Shown here: positions 16,204 to 24,257 of the stretch, in pieces | Layout of the letters: every line of letters starts with the position of its first letter | How positions within the stretch are numbered: position 1 is the stretch's first letter | Assembly (NCBI RefSeq): GCF_030689685.1 | Contig: NZ_JAUYEY010000006.1 | Location: 108,501 to 172,500, forward strand | Direction of reading: 5' to 3' | Length of the DNA stretch: 64,000 nt | Source of the DNA: Polaromonas sp. | GTDB taxonomy: Bacteria; Pseudomonadota; Gammaproteobacteria; Burkholderiales; Burkholderiaceae_C | Translations under genes and position numbers: made by a program | The notes under the pieces: model-generated | What the model was told of the DNA's origin: nothing | The model's database searches: none | Seen by the model: only the letters and a program-made list of their open reading frames with translations

Positions 16204-17199
16204 ATGGCCATTGAAACCATCCGCTTCAGAAATATCGTGTCGGTGTTACCGCACGCGTCCGCGATCAGCCCTCGGCCGGACCAGCAAAGAGGTTCCCTCA
16301 AGACCAAGCGCGACGAGAACCTTGCCGTCGAAAGACTGCCCAAGCCAAACTGGATTCGCGTCAAGGCGGCGTCATCCTCGGGCCGCTTCAGTGATATCAA
16401 GCACATCGTACGCGCCAACCAGTTGGTGACTGTGTGCGAAGAAGCATCCTGTCCCAACATCGGCGAATGCTGGAGCAAAGGCACCGCGACCTTCATGATC
16501 ATGGGTGACAAATGCACGCGGCGCTGCCGGTTCTGCAACGTCAGCACCGGTCGCCCCGATGAGCTGGATGCCCACGAACCGCAACGGCTTGCCCAAACCA
16601 TTGCCTTGATGAAACTCAATTACGTCGTTATTACTTCAGTTGATCGCGATGATTTGCGTGACGGCGGGGCCAGCCATTTCGTCGCCTGCATCCGCCATAT
16701 CCGCGCACTGTCACCGAATACGCGCATCGAAATCCTCACGCCCGACTTTGGTGGCCGCCTGGACTTGGCGCTGGGAATCCTCAGCGTCGTACCGCCGGAC
16801 GTGTTGAACCACAACATCGAAACCGTGCCGCGCCTGTACAAAGAAGCCCGTCCTGGCGCGGATTTCCAAAACTCGCTCAACCTGTTAAAGAATTTCAAGC
16901 ACGCGCATCCCGCCATACCGACCAAGTCCGGTCTCATGGTGGGGCTGGGCGAGACCGATGCTGAAATTTTGCAGGTGATGCGTGACCTGCGCGCCCACGA
17001 CGTGAATATGCTGACCATCGGCCAGTACCTGCAGCCATCCAGCGGCCACATGCCGGTGCGCCGCTACGTGAATCCGGACACCTTCATGATGTATGAGGAT
17101 GAAGCCTACAAAATGGGGTTCTTGAACGCAGCGTCGGGCCCGATGGTTCGCAGTTCTTACCACGCGGATCAGCAGGCAGCAAGAGCAGGAATCGTCTGA
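16204..17199 (+). CDS. lipA: Lipoyl synthase (radical SAM)
   Basis: LipA inserts two sulfur atoms into protein-bound octanoyl groups, sacrificing its auxiliary 4Fe-4S cluster, which Nfu-type carriers then rebuild. The auxiliary cluster cysteines are Cys78, 83 and 89 ([12 protein letters not shown]), the radical-SAM cluster cysteines Cys104, 108 and 111 (CTRRCRFC), and the C-terminal SSYHAD supplies the conserved serine. The ATG at 16204 gives 331 residues. No lipB is beside it, unlike the usual lipBA pair, so it could be a second copy dedicated to this operon. Confidence 0.96.
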   Translation: MAIETIRFRNIVSVLPHASAISPRPDQQRGSLKTKRDENLAVERLPKPNWIRVKAASSSGRFSDIKHIVRANQLVTVCEEASCPNIGECWSKGTATFMIMGDKCTRRCRFCNVSTGRPDELDAHEPQRLAQTIALMKLNYVVITSVDRDDLRDGGASHFVACIRHIRALSPNTRIEILTPDFGGRLDLALGILSVVPPDVLNHNIETVPRLYKEARPGADFQNSLNLLKNFKHAHPAIPTKSGLMVGLGETDAEILQVMRDLRAHDVNMLTIGQYLQPSSGHMPVRRYVNPDTFMMYEDEAYKMGFLNAASGPMVRSSYHADQQAARAGIV

Positions 17200-17238
17200 T
17201 TGTCTGGTTGATAAAAAATAAAACGCAGTTGGAGAACG

Positions 17239-17298
17239 ATGAGCGAAGACGAAGTTGCACGTGTTGTCTCCGATTCTAAAAATGGTGAAATTCCTTGA
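17239..17298 (+). CDS. 19-codon leader-like frame
   Basis: ATG at 17239 with a GGAGAA ribosome site opens a 19-residue frame (MSEDEVARVVSDSKNGEIP) whose TGA overlaps the TTG start of the next gene (TTGA). It could be a small leader coupled to that gene, or the true N-terminus of it separated by a frameshift. Both readings are tentative. Confidence 0.3.
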   Translation: MSEDEVARVVSDSKNGEIP

Positions 17299-17528
17299 AC
17301 AAGCTGACGCTCAACAGGTTGAATAACCACGTTTATCTCGTCCTCTCAGACCAGGGTGAGCATGTGGGAAACCTGAAGTTGATCAACGGGGTATGGAAGT
17401 TCAAGGCTATTGGTTACGACCCGAATGGTGATGTCATTCCCGGCGGGGGCCCACTCACTGACCGGCACAATACCACCTTCGCGGCTCTCGACGAAGCGCT
17501 GATTAGAGCCAGCCTCGCCCCAACTTGA
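17295..17528 (+). CDS. Small hypothetical protein
   Basis: A 77-residue frame starting at TTG. The product (NNHVYLVLSDQGEHVGNLKL, later VWKFKAIGYDPNGDVIPGGG) is hydrophilic, with no signal peptide or membrane segment and no domain I recognise, but its composition and lack of overlap with other frames suggest a real gene. It lies 95 bp after lipA and may be the last gene of the operon. If the preceding short frame belongs to it, the intact protein would be about 96 residues. Confidence 0.5.
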   Translation: MNKLTLNRLNNHVYLVLSDQGEHVGNLKLINGVWKFKAIGYDPNGDVIPGGGPLTDRHNTTFAALDEALIRASLAPT

Positions 17529-17690
17529 CGGACTCAGGGCGCGCTGTACGGTTCACCTCTTTCTTGGAGACGATACGAAGCGGACTCAAGGGGCTTTAAA
17601 GGCATTGCGTTTTGTTCATCTGGTGTTACCCCCTAAAAACGTATGCCATAGAGGCTTTGCCGGGCTTCGCATGGCGCGAGCTCACCAACC

Positions 17691-18590
17691 TTATTCCCTG
17701 AACAACGCCTCAATCACCCCGCGCAACCACCTGTTCCCCGGATCAGCCTCAAAGCGTTTGCTCCAGTGCAGCGCTACCGTGAAGTCGCGCAGCGGAAACG
17801 GTGGCTCGATGATGGCGTAGCCGCCGTCGGCCGCAAAAATTTGTGCGATGTTGCGCGGCATCACCACCGCCAGGTCGGTGGCCTTGACGATGGAGGGCAG
17901 GACCATGAAGTGTTCGGTCGTCAGGCGCAAGCGGTCTTCGATCTGCAGCATCTGCAAAATGCGCAGCGTGTCGGAATGTGTGCGTACCGCGACAAATTCA
18001 AGCTGGCGCAGATCGTCCAGCAGTGCCTGGCTGCTCCGCCGCTTTTTGACAAAGGGGTGGCCCTCCCGCAGCAACACGATGTACCTGTCTTTGAGCAATT
18101 GAAGACGCTGGGTGTCTTTGACCGTCGGCAAAAAACCGAAAGCAAAATCGATGCGCCCGCTGTCCAGCGCGGCGGCAATGTCGCTGCCGGGCAAGGGCGA
18201 GGTTTCGATGCGCACGCCAGGCGCCAACCGGCGCAGTGCCACCATCAGCTCCGGCAGAAAGCGCGCCTCGCCAATGTCGCTCATGTGGATGCGAAACACC
18301 TTGCGCGACTGCAATGGCTCAAACAACGCCGATTCATTGAGCGCCAGCTCCAGCGTGGCCAGCGCGCTGCGCACCGCGTCGGCGAGCCGGTCGGCCTTCG
18401 GCGTGGGCTGCACGCCACCGCCTGCGCGCACAAACAGCGGGTCCTTGATCAGCAAGCGCAAGCGCGTCAGGCCCTGGCTGGCGGCCGGCTGCGTCAGGTC
18501 CATCAGTTCGGCGGCGCGGCTGACATTGCGCGTGCGGTAAACCGCGTCAAACAGCCGCAGCAGGTTCAGGTCGATGTCTTTTATATGCAT
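17691..18590 (-). CDS. LysR-family transcriptional regulator
   Basis: The start at 18590 gives 299 residues: a LysR helix-turn-helix (NLLRLFDAVYRTRNVSRAAE through QPAASQGLTRLR) and a substrate-binding domain of the NodD/PcpR-like PBP2 group. It is divergent from the oxidoreductase genes at 18687 with 96 bp between starts, so it most likely controls them. The intergenic region is AT-rich and contains atagtc repeated at 18603 and 18629, a possible binding element. Confidence 0.93.
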   Translation of the reverse strand: MHIKDIDLNLLRLFDAVYRTRNVSRAAELMDLTQPAASQGLTRLRLLIKDPLFVRAGGGVQPTPKADRLADAVRSALATLELALNESALFEPLQSRKVFRIHMSDIGEARFLPELMVALRRLAPGVRIETSPLPGSDIAAALDSGRIDFAFGFLPTVKDTQRLQLLKDRYIVLLREGHPFVKKRRSSQALLDDLRQLEFVAVRTHSDTLRILQMLQIEDRLRLTTEHFMVLPSIVKATDLAVVMPRNIAQIFAADGGYAIIEPPFPLRDFTVALHWSKRFEADPGNRWLRGVIEALFRE

Positions 18591-18686
18591 TGAATGAATA
18601 CCAGATAGTCTTGTTATTTTATTGATGGATAGTCGATTGGCCACCAAACTCCTTGTTTTCCACGAAAATAAAACACGGAGACAGCC

Positions 18687-20915
18687 TTGGAAGTTTCATT
18701 CAGCAAGGAAATCGAGTCGCTGCGGCTGAAAAGCGGCGAAACTTTCCATGGCGAGGGCATTCTCGCGATCACCAAAGCACTGCTCCAGTCCGGTGTGGCC
18801 TATGTAGGCGGCTACCAGGGCGCCCCGGTGTCGCACCTGCTCGACGTCATGGTGCAGGCCAAGCCCTATATGGACGAACTTGGCGTACACGTCGAGGCCT
18901 GCGCCAACGAAGCGTCGGCCGCAGCCATGCTGGGCGCGTCCATCCACTACCCGCTGCGCGGCGCCGTGACCTGGAAGTCGATAGTGGGCACCAACGTCGC
19001 GGCCGACGCGCTGTCCAACCTGTCCTCGCCCGGCGTGCTGGGCGGTGCACTGATTGTGGTTGGCGAAGACTACGGCGAAGGCGCCAGCGTGATTCAGGAG
19101 CGCACCCATGCCTACGCGCTCAAATCGACCATGTGCCTGCTGGACCCACGGCCTGACCTGGGCAAGATGGTGGACATGGTCGAGCACGGTTTTCGCATTT
19201 CCGAAGCGTCGAACATGCCGGCCATTCTGGAGCTGCGCATACGCGCCTGCCATGTGCGCGGCAGCTTTGAATGCAAGGACAACCAGCCGCCCGCCATCTC
19301 CAAGCGGCAATTGATGGAAGAACCCGCCGCCTTCGACTACGCCAAGCTGGCGCATCCGCCGGTCACCTTCCGCCACGAAAAACTCAAGACCGAGGAGCGC
19401 ATCCCCGCGGCGCGGCGCTACATCATTGAGCAGCAACTCAACGAGCTGATGGACGGGCCACGCAAAGACATCGGCATCATCGTGCAGGGCGGTATTTACA
19501 ACTCGCTGATACGCGCGCTGCAGCAGTTCGGCCTGTGTGATGCGTTCGGCCAGAGCGAGATACCCATCCTCGTGCTCAACGTGACCTACCCGCTGGTGCC
19601 CGAACAGGTGGCGGAATTTGCACTCGGCAAACGCGCAGTACTGGTGGTGGAGGAAGGCCAGCCCGAATACATCGAGCAGGAGATTGCCACCTTTTTGCGG
19701 CGACGCGACATCAACACGCCGCTGCACGGCAAGGACATGTTGCCCTCTGGCGGCGAGTACTCGGTGGAGGTGGTGGCGCAGGGACTCGTGCACTTCGTCG
19801 AGAAGTATTTGCTCCCTCTCCCTTTGGACTTGCTCCCTCTCCCTCTGGGAGAGGGCGGGGGTGAGGGCTCCCCCAGCGGGAGAGGGAGTCTGGAAGGGGC
19901 CAAGGCCTGGCTGCAGGGCAACACCGAACGCCGCAGCGCCGTGGGCACACAGATCGCGGCGCAGCTGAACCAGGCCCTTCCGGTGCGCCCGCCCGGCTTT
20001 TGTATTGGCTGCCCGGAGCGCCCGGTGTTTTCGGCCCTCAAGCTGGCGCAGCAAGATGTGGGGCCGGTGCACATCGCGGCCGACATCGGCTGCCATGCCT
20101 TCGGCACCTTTGCGCCCTTCTCTTTCGGCCACTCCATCCTCGGCTATGGCATGAGCCTGGCCAGCCGCGCCGGCGTCTCGCCCATGATGGCGCGCCGCAC
20201 CCTGTCCATCATGGGGGACGGCGGTTTCTGGCACAACGGCCTGCTGACCGGTGTGCAGTCGGCGCTATTCAATGGCGACGATGCGGTGCTGCTGATCTTC
20301 AAGAACGGCTACACCTCGGCCACCGGCACGCAGGACATCATTTCCACACCGAGCGATGACGCCAAATTCAACGCGACCGACAAGCTGCAAAGCCTGACGG
20401 CCACCAACACCACGATTGAAAAAACGCTGCAGGGCCTGGGCATCCAGTGGCTGCGCACGGTGCACACCTACGAGGTGGAAGAGATGCGCCAGACGCTGAA
20501 CGAAGCGTTTACCACCGACTTCAATGGCTTGAAGGTCATCATTGCCGAGGGTGAATGCCAGCTCGAACGCCAGCGCCGCATCAAGCCCTGGCTGGCCGGC
20601 CTGCTTAAAAAAGGCAAACGCGTGGTGCGTGTGAAATACGGTGTGGATGAAGACATTTGCAACGGCGACCATGCCTGCATTCGCCTGTCGGGCTGCCCGA
20701 CGCTGACGCTCAAGGACAACCCCGACCCGCTCAAGGTGGACCCGGTGGCCACGGTGATCGACGGCTGCGTCGGCTGCGGCCTGTGCGGCGCCAATGCGCA
20801 TGCGGCGACCCTGTGCCCCTCGTTTTACCGGGCCGAAGTGATCCAGAATCCCCGATGGCATGAGCGCCTGTTTGGCAGCGTACGCGGTGCATTGGTGCGG
20901 GCGCTACAGACATGA
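18687..20915 (+). CDS. Indolepyruvate ferredoxin oxidoreductase-like, large subunit
   Basis: Enzymes of this group oxidatively decarboxylate aryl-2-oxoacids to acyl-CoA with ferredoxin. The order is pyruvate:ferredoxin oxidoreductase domain II (residues 20-200), a central transketolase-like C domain, a TPP-binding domain (GDGGFWHNG near 507), and a C-terminal cysteine-rich ferredoxin segment (CVGCGLCG near 694). The start is a TTG at 18687 with CACGGAG upstream; no ATG fits. Residues about 375-402 come from GC-rich palindromic repeats and sit between the domains. The stop overlaps the small-subunit start by four bases. The substrate is uncertain. Confidence 0.88.
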   Translation: MEVSFSKEIESLRLKSGETFHGEGILAITKALLQSGVAYVGGYQGAPVSHLLDVMVQAKPYMDELGVHVEACANEASAAAMLGASIHYPLRGAVTWKSIVGTNVAADALSNLSSPGVLGGALIVVGEDYGEGASVIQERTHAYALKSTMCLLDPRPDLGKMVDMVEHGFRISEASNMPAILELRIRACHVRGSFECKDNQPPAISKRQLMEEPAAFDYAKLAHPPVTFRHEKLKTEERIPAARRYIIEQQLNELMDGPRKDIGIIVQGGIYNSLIRALQQFGLCDAFGQSEIPILVLNVTYPLVPEQVAEFALGKRAVLVVEEGQPEYIEQEIATFLRRRDINTPLHGKDMLPSGGEYSVEVVAQGLVHFVEKYLLPLPLDLLPLPLGEGGGEGSPSGRGSLEGAKAWLQGNTERRSAVGTQIAAQLNQALPVRPPGFCIGCPERPVFSALKLAQQDVGPVHIAADIGCHAFGTFAPFSFGHSILGYGMSLASRAGVSPMMARRTLSIMGDGGFWHNGLLTGVQSALFNGDDAVLLIFKNGYTSATGTQDIISTPSDDAKFNATDKLQSLTATNTTIEKTLQGLGIQWLRTVHTYEVEEMRQTLNEAFTTDFNGLKVIIAEGECQLERQRRIKPWLAGLLKKGKRVVRVKYGVDEDICNGDHACIRLSGCPTLTLKDNPDPLKVDPVATVIDGCVGCGLCGANAHAATLCPSFYRAEVIQNPRWHERLFGSVRGALVRALQT
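19811..19890 (+). repeat. Family A palindromic repeats, translated inside the oxidoreductase large subunit
   Basis: The run gctccctctccctttgg is followed by a second gctccctctccctctggg, then gagagggcgggggtgagg and a final cagcgggagagggagt. About 27 residues (LLPLPLDLLPLPLGEGGGEG and on) are added between the central domain and the TPP domain without a frameshift. Confidence 0.85.
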
Positions 20916-22534
20916 CCCCCGGTCCCATGCATCAACAAAAACCCATCACCCTGCTGATCTGCGCCCTGGGCGGCGAGGGCGGCGGCGTGCTGACCGAATG
21001 GCTGGTCGATATTGCGTGGGCCAGCGGCTATGCGGCGCAAAGCACTTCGATCCCCGGCGTGGCGCAGCGCACCGGCGCCACCACCTACTACCTGGAAGTC
21101 TTTCCAGTACCGCTGGCAGAGCTGGGCGGCAAGCGCCCGGTGTTCAGCCTGAACCCGGTTCCTGGCGCGCTCGACGGTCTGATCTCTTCCGAGCTGCTGG
21201 AAACTGCGCGCCAGGTCGGCAACGGCATGGCCTCGCCGCAGCGCACGCTGGTCATCAGCTCCAGCAGCCGCACCCTGACCACGGCCGAGCGTATGGTGCC
21301 CGGCGACGGCCGCACTGACAACGCGCCGCTGCTGCAGGTCATCGCCGATCAAAGCCGCGCCACCCAGGTCTTCGACATGGGCGAGATGGCGAGGGAATGC
21401 GGCACCGTGGTCAGCGCCGTGATGCTGGGTGCAATGGCCGCCAGCGGCCTGCTGCCTTTTGCGCGCCAGGCGTATGAAAGCGTGATCCGGCACGGCGGCA
21501 AGGGTGCCGAAGCCAGCCTGCGGGGCTTTGACCGCGCTTTCGCACAAGTCCATACCCAGCAGGCGCAGACCGCGCTGGTTTCCAGTTTGCTATCAAATAG
21601 GGAGCTATCTACGCCCGCCAGTCATGGGCTGGAAGCCGATTTGGCTCATATTTTTCCGCCGCCGGTGCATGCCATGCTGGCGCTGGGATACGCGCGCATG
21701 CTGGACTATCAGGACCGCGACTACGCCGACCTCTATGTCCAGCGCCTGCAGCAGGTACTGCGAGCCGAGCAACTGGCCGACCCCGCCCTCGCGCACGGCT
21801 ACGCCACCACGCGCGAGATGGCGCGCTGGCTGGCGCTGTGGATGGCCTTTGACGACATCGTGCGTGTGGCTGCGCTGAAAAGCAGCGCCAGCCGCTGGCA
21901 GCGTGTCGCCGGCGAGGTCAAAGCCAGTGACGGCGACTTGCTGCAGGTGTATGACCACTTCAAACCCGGCGCACCCGAATTTGCCGCGCTGTTGCCAGCC
22001 GGTCTGGCCGCGCGCGTGACACGCTGGGACCGCCAACGCGTGGCCCATGGCAAGTCGCCTTGGGCCCTGCCGCTGAAGATCGGCACACACTCGGTGGTCG
22101 GCATGGTGTCGCTGCGTCTGCTGGCCAGTCTGAAATGGCTGCGCGTGCGCGGCAGCCGTTATGCCACCGAGCAGGCGCTGATCGAGCAATGGCTGGCCGG
22201 CGTGGTGCGCAGCACACAAACCCATTGGCAACTGGGCCATGAAATCGCACTGTGCGGCCGTCTGATCAAGGGTTATGGCAGCACCAACGAGCGCGGCAAG
22301 GACAACCTGATGCATGTGCTGGCGCACCTGGCCACAGGCGCCGCTTTTGCATCGAACGAATCACGCGCTGCGGCCATTGCCCAAGCGCGCGAGGCCGCGC
22401 TGGCAGACGAAGCCGGCAAGGCGCTGGACCAGACCCTGGTGCAGCACGGCGCGCCGGCCCGGCCGGTGAAGGCCCAGCCGATACGCTGGATGGACAACCC
22501 GCACCGCAAGCCGCGCGCTGCCAAGGCATCCTGA
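20912..22534 (+). CDS. Indolepyruvate ferredoxin oxidoreductase-like, small subunit with extension
   Basis: Residues about 12-215 are the gamma-type pyruvate:ferredoxin oxidoreductase domain (CALGGEGGGVLTEWLVDIA, PGVAQRTGATTYYLE). The remaining 300 residues are a helical extension found in the long form of this subunit in proteobacteria. The ATG overlaps the preceding stop. Residues about 225-248, exactly between the two parts, are read from a dispersed repeat. Together with the preceding gene this forms a two-protein enzyme; the Bug-type binding protein downstream suggests that a carboxylic acid is taken up for it. Confidence 0.85.
   Translation: MTPGPMHQQKPITLLICALGGEGGGVLTEWLVDIAWASGYAAQSTSIPGVAQRTGATTYYLEVFPVPLAELGGKRPVFSLNPVPGALDGLISSELLETARQVGNGMASPQRTLVISSSSRTLTTAERMVPGDGRTDNAPLLQVIADQSRATQVFDMGEMARECGTVVSAVMLGAMAASGLLPFARQAYESVIRHGGKGAEASLRGFDRAFAQVHTQQAQTALVSSLLSNRELSTPASHGLEADLAHIFPPPVHAMLALGYARMLDYQDRDYADLYVQRLQQVLRAEQLADPALAHGYATTREMARWLALWMAFDDIVRVAALKSSASRWQRVAGEVKASDGDLLQVYDHFKPGAPEFAALLPAGLAARVTRWDRQRVAHGKSPWALPLKIGTHSVVGMVSLRLLASLKWLRVRGSRYATEQALIEQWLAGVVRSTQTHWQLGHEIALCGRLIKGYGSTNERGKDNLMHVLAHLATGAAFASNESRAAAIAQAREAALADEAGKALDQTLVQHGAPARPVKAQPIRWMDNPHRKPRAAKAS
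21585..21657 (+). repeat. Family B repeat, translated inside the oxidoreductase small subunit
   Basis: Begins gtttgctatcaaataggg and ends ccgatttggctcatattt. It aligns along its length with the copy at 1391-1456 in xdhA and is read in the same frame, giving LLSNRELSTPASHGLEADLA. Confidence 0.8.
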
Positions 22535-22585
22535 TAGATCACTCCGAGTTACCACCACAGACCTTCCACTTTAAAAGGACAAACC

Positions 22586-23575
22586 ATGAAAACCAGCTTC
22601 TATCCCCAGCGACGCGTATTGCTTGCCTTGGCACTTGCTGCCGGCGCCATGTTGCCCGCCGCCCACGCACAAACCGCCGCTTGGCCAACCAAGCCAGTAC
22701 GCGTCATCGTCAACTTTCCGCCGGGCGGCGCGGCCGACCAGCTGGCGCGCGCCATCGGCGTGCCGCTGGCCGAAGCGCTGGGGCAGCCAGTGGTGGTGGA
22801 AAACCGCGGCGGTGCCAACGGCAACATCGGCGGCGAAGCGGTCGCCAAAGCCCCGGCTGACGGCTACACGCTGCTCATGAGTTCAGGCGGCATGGTGTCG
22901 GTCAATCCCCATCTCTATCCCAAAATGGCTTTTGATCCAGCCAAAGACCTGGTGCCTGTGGCCGCTGCTGCGCGCGTGCTGGTGTTTCTTGAAGTCAAAC
23001 CAACGCTTCCGGTCAACAACATCAGGGAGTTTCTGGCCTACATGAAAGCCAACCCCGGCAAGTTGTCCTTCGGCTCACCGGGCAACGGCAGCTCACCCCA
23101 CCTGGCCGCCGAGATGATGAAGGCCCAGACCAACACTTTTGCCGTGCATGTGCCCTACAGGGGCGCGGCGCCGGCCATGCAAGACCTGCTGGGCGGCCAG
23201 CTCGACTTCATGTTCGACCCCGGCATCGGCCTGCAACACGTGAGAGCCGGCAAGCTCAAGCTGCTGGCCGTGGGCAGTTCCAAACGGTCCCCGCTGTTTC
23301 CCGATGTGCCCACGCTGGACGAAGTCGGGCTGAAAGGGTTTGACGCCGACACCTGGTTCGGTTTTTACGCACCCGCCGGTACACCGGCCGACGTTGTGAG
23401 CCGGCTGAACCGCGAGATCAACAAGATACTCGGCAGCCAGGCCGTGAAGGACCGCATCCTGGCCATTGGTGGCATTCCGGCACCGATGTCTCCATCGGAC
23501 TTCAACATGCGCGCATTGATCGACGGCGCGCGTTTTGGCGCCTTGATCCGGGCGCGGAATATCAAAGGCGATTAG
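22586..23575 (+). CDS. Bug/TctC-type periplasmic solute-binding protein
   Basis: The 329-residue protein has a signal peptide (cleavage probably AHA-QT near residue 29) and the tripartite-tricarboxylate receptor fold: WPTKPVRVIVNFPPGGAADQ, VVENRGGANGNIGGEAVAKA, and VPYRGAAPAMQDLLGG. These bind small carboxylates and are very numerous in Burkholderiales, usually without cognate membrane subunits nearby. It follows the oxidoreductase genes by 51 bp and so probably belongs to the same operon. Confidence 0.93.
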   Translation: MKTSFYPQRRVLLALALAAGAMLPAAHAQTAAWPTKPVRVIVNFPPGGAADQLARAIGVPLAEALGQPVVVENRGGANGNIGGEAVAKAPADGYTLLMSSGGMVSVNPHLYPKMAFDPAKDLVPVAAAARVLVFLEVKPTLPVNNIREFLAYMKANPGKLSFGSPGNGSSPHLAAEMMKAQTNTFAVHVPYRGAAPAMQDLLGGQLDFMFDPGIGLQHVRAGKLKLLAVGSSKRSPLFPDVPTLDEVGLKGFDADTWFGFYAPAGTPADVVSRLNREINKILGSQAVKDRILAIGGIPAPMSPSDFNMRALIDGARFGALIRARNIKGD

Positions 23576-23595
23576 CCCCCGGTAGCTCACTCCCA

Positions 23596-23648
23596 CCGTT
23601 CGGGCTGAGCCTGTCGAAGCCTCCCTTCGACAAGCTCAGGGCGAACGG
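23596..23648. repeat. Palindromic intergenic repeat (CTGTCGAAG...CTTCGACAAG type)
   Basis: The arms ccgttcgggctgagcctgtc and gacaagctcagggcgaacgg pair almost fully around gaagcctcccttc. This is a widespread REP-like element in GC-rich proteobacteria. It lies between convergent-free co-directional genes and could act as an mRNA 3' end stabiliser or terminator. Confidence 0.8.
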
Positions 23649-23676
23649 ACCGGGGGCCTGACGACATCATGAACCC

Positions 23677-24096
23677 ATGAGCAAACAGATCACCCACACC
23701 GTCCGCGTTGAATTCGGCGACTGCGACCCGGCGCGCATTGTGTGGTTTCCAAATTTTTTCCGCTGGATAGACGCCGCCTCGCGGAATTTCTTTGTGCAGT
23801 GTGGTGTGCCATCCTGGCAGGAGACTGAAAGAACCATGGGCGTGATCGGCACACCGCTGGTGGACACGCATTCGCGTTTTCTGCACACCGCCACTTATGG
23901 CGACACGCTGGATATCCAAGTGACGATTCCTGAATGGCGCGAGAAAAGTTTTGTGCAGCGTTACCGCATCATGCGCGGCGACGAACTCATCATGGAGTGC
24001 GACGAGGTACGCATCTTCGCCGGCCGCCGCGCCGACAACCCGGAAGCAATCCGGGCCTTGCCGATTCCGCCGGAGATTCGGCGGCTTTGTGAGTAA
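23677..24096 (+). CDS. 4-hydroxybenzoyl-CoA-type thioesterase (hotdog fold)
   Basis: A 139-residue single hotdog domain with the catalytic-type motif FGDCDPARIVWFPNFFRWID, whose Asp aligns with the active Asp of 4-hydroxybenzoyl-CoA thioesterase. Substrates would be aryl- or acyl-CoA esters. The preceding ferredoxin oxidoreductase makes acyl-CoA products, so hydrolysis of an aryl-acetyl-CoA would be coherent, but a palindromic repeat separates the genes and the link is inferred. Confidence 0.88.
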   Translation: MSKQITHTVRVEFGDCDPARIVWFPNFFRWIDAASRNFFVQCGVPSWQETERTMGVIGTPLVDTHSRFLHTATYGDTLDIQVTIPEWREKSFVQRYRIMRGDELIMECDEVRIFAGRRADNPEAIRALPIPPEIRRLCE

Positions 24097-24110
24097 GTGA
24101 TTGCCGCTGT

Positions 24111-24224
24111 CGTCATTCCCGCAAATCCTCTGCCCTTGTCATTGCGGGCCAGACCCGCAATCCATGGACCCGACTTCACCATTGAAATGGCAGGGACATG
24201 GATTCCGGCCTTCGCCGGAATGAC
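24111..24224. repeat. Inverted intergenic repeat (GTCATTCC...GGAATGAC type)
   Basis: Cgtcattcccgc at the left and ttcgccggaatgac at the right pair as ends of a 114-bp element that includes internal copies (tcattgcgggccagacccgc; atccatgga / tggattcc). It lies between the thioesterase and the convergent NRAMP gene and probably serves as a bidirectional transcript end. Confidence 0.7.
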
Positions 24225-24257
24225 AGACTCCTTTGCAGGCGTTGGCCAGCATCGTTT

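Noticed and set aside
18696..20234. A 512-codon minus-strand frame opposite the oxidoreductase large subunit
   Set aside because: No recognisable motifs and full overlap with a conserved enzyme; codon-position GC bias explains it.
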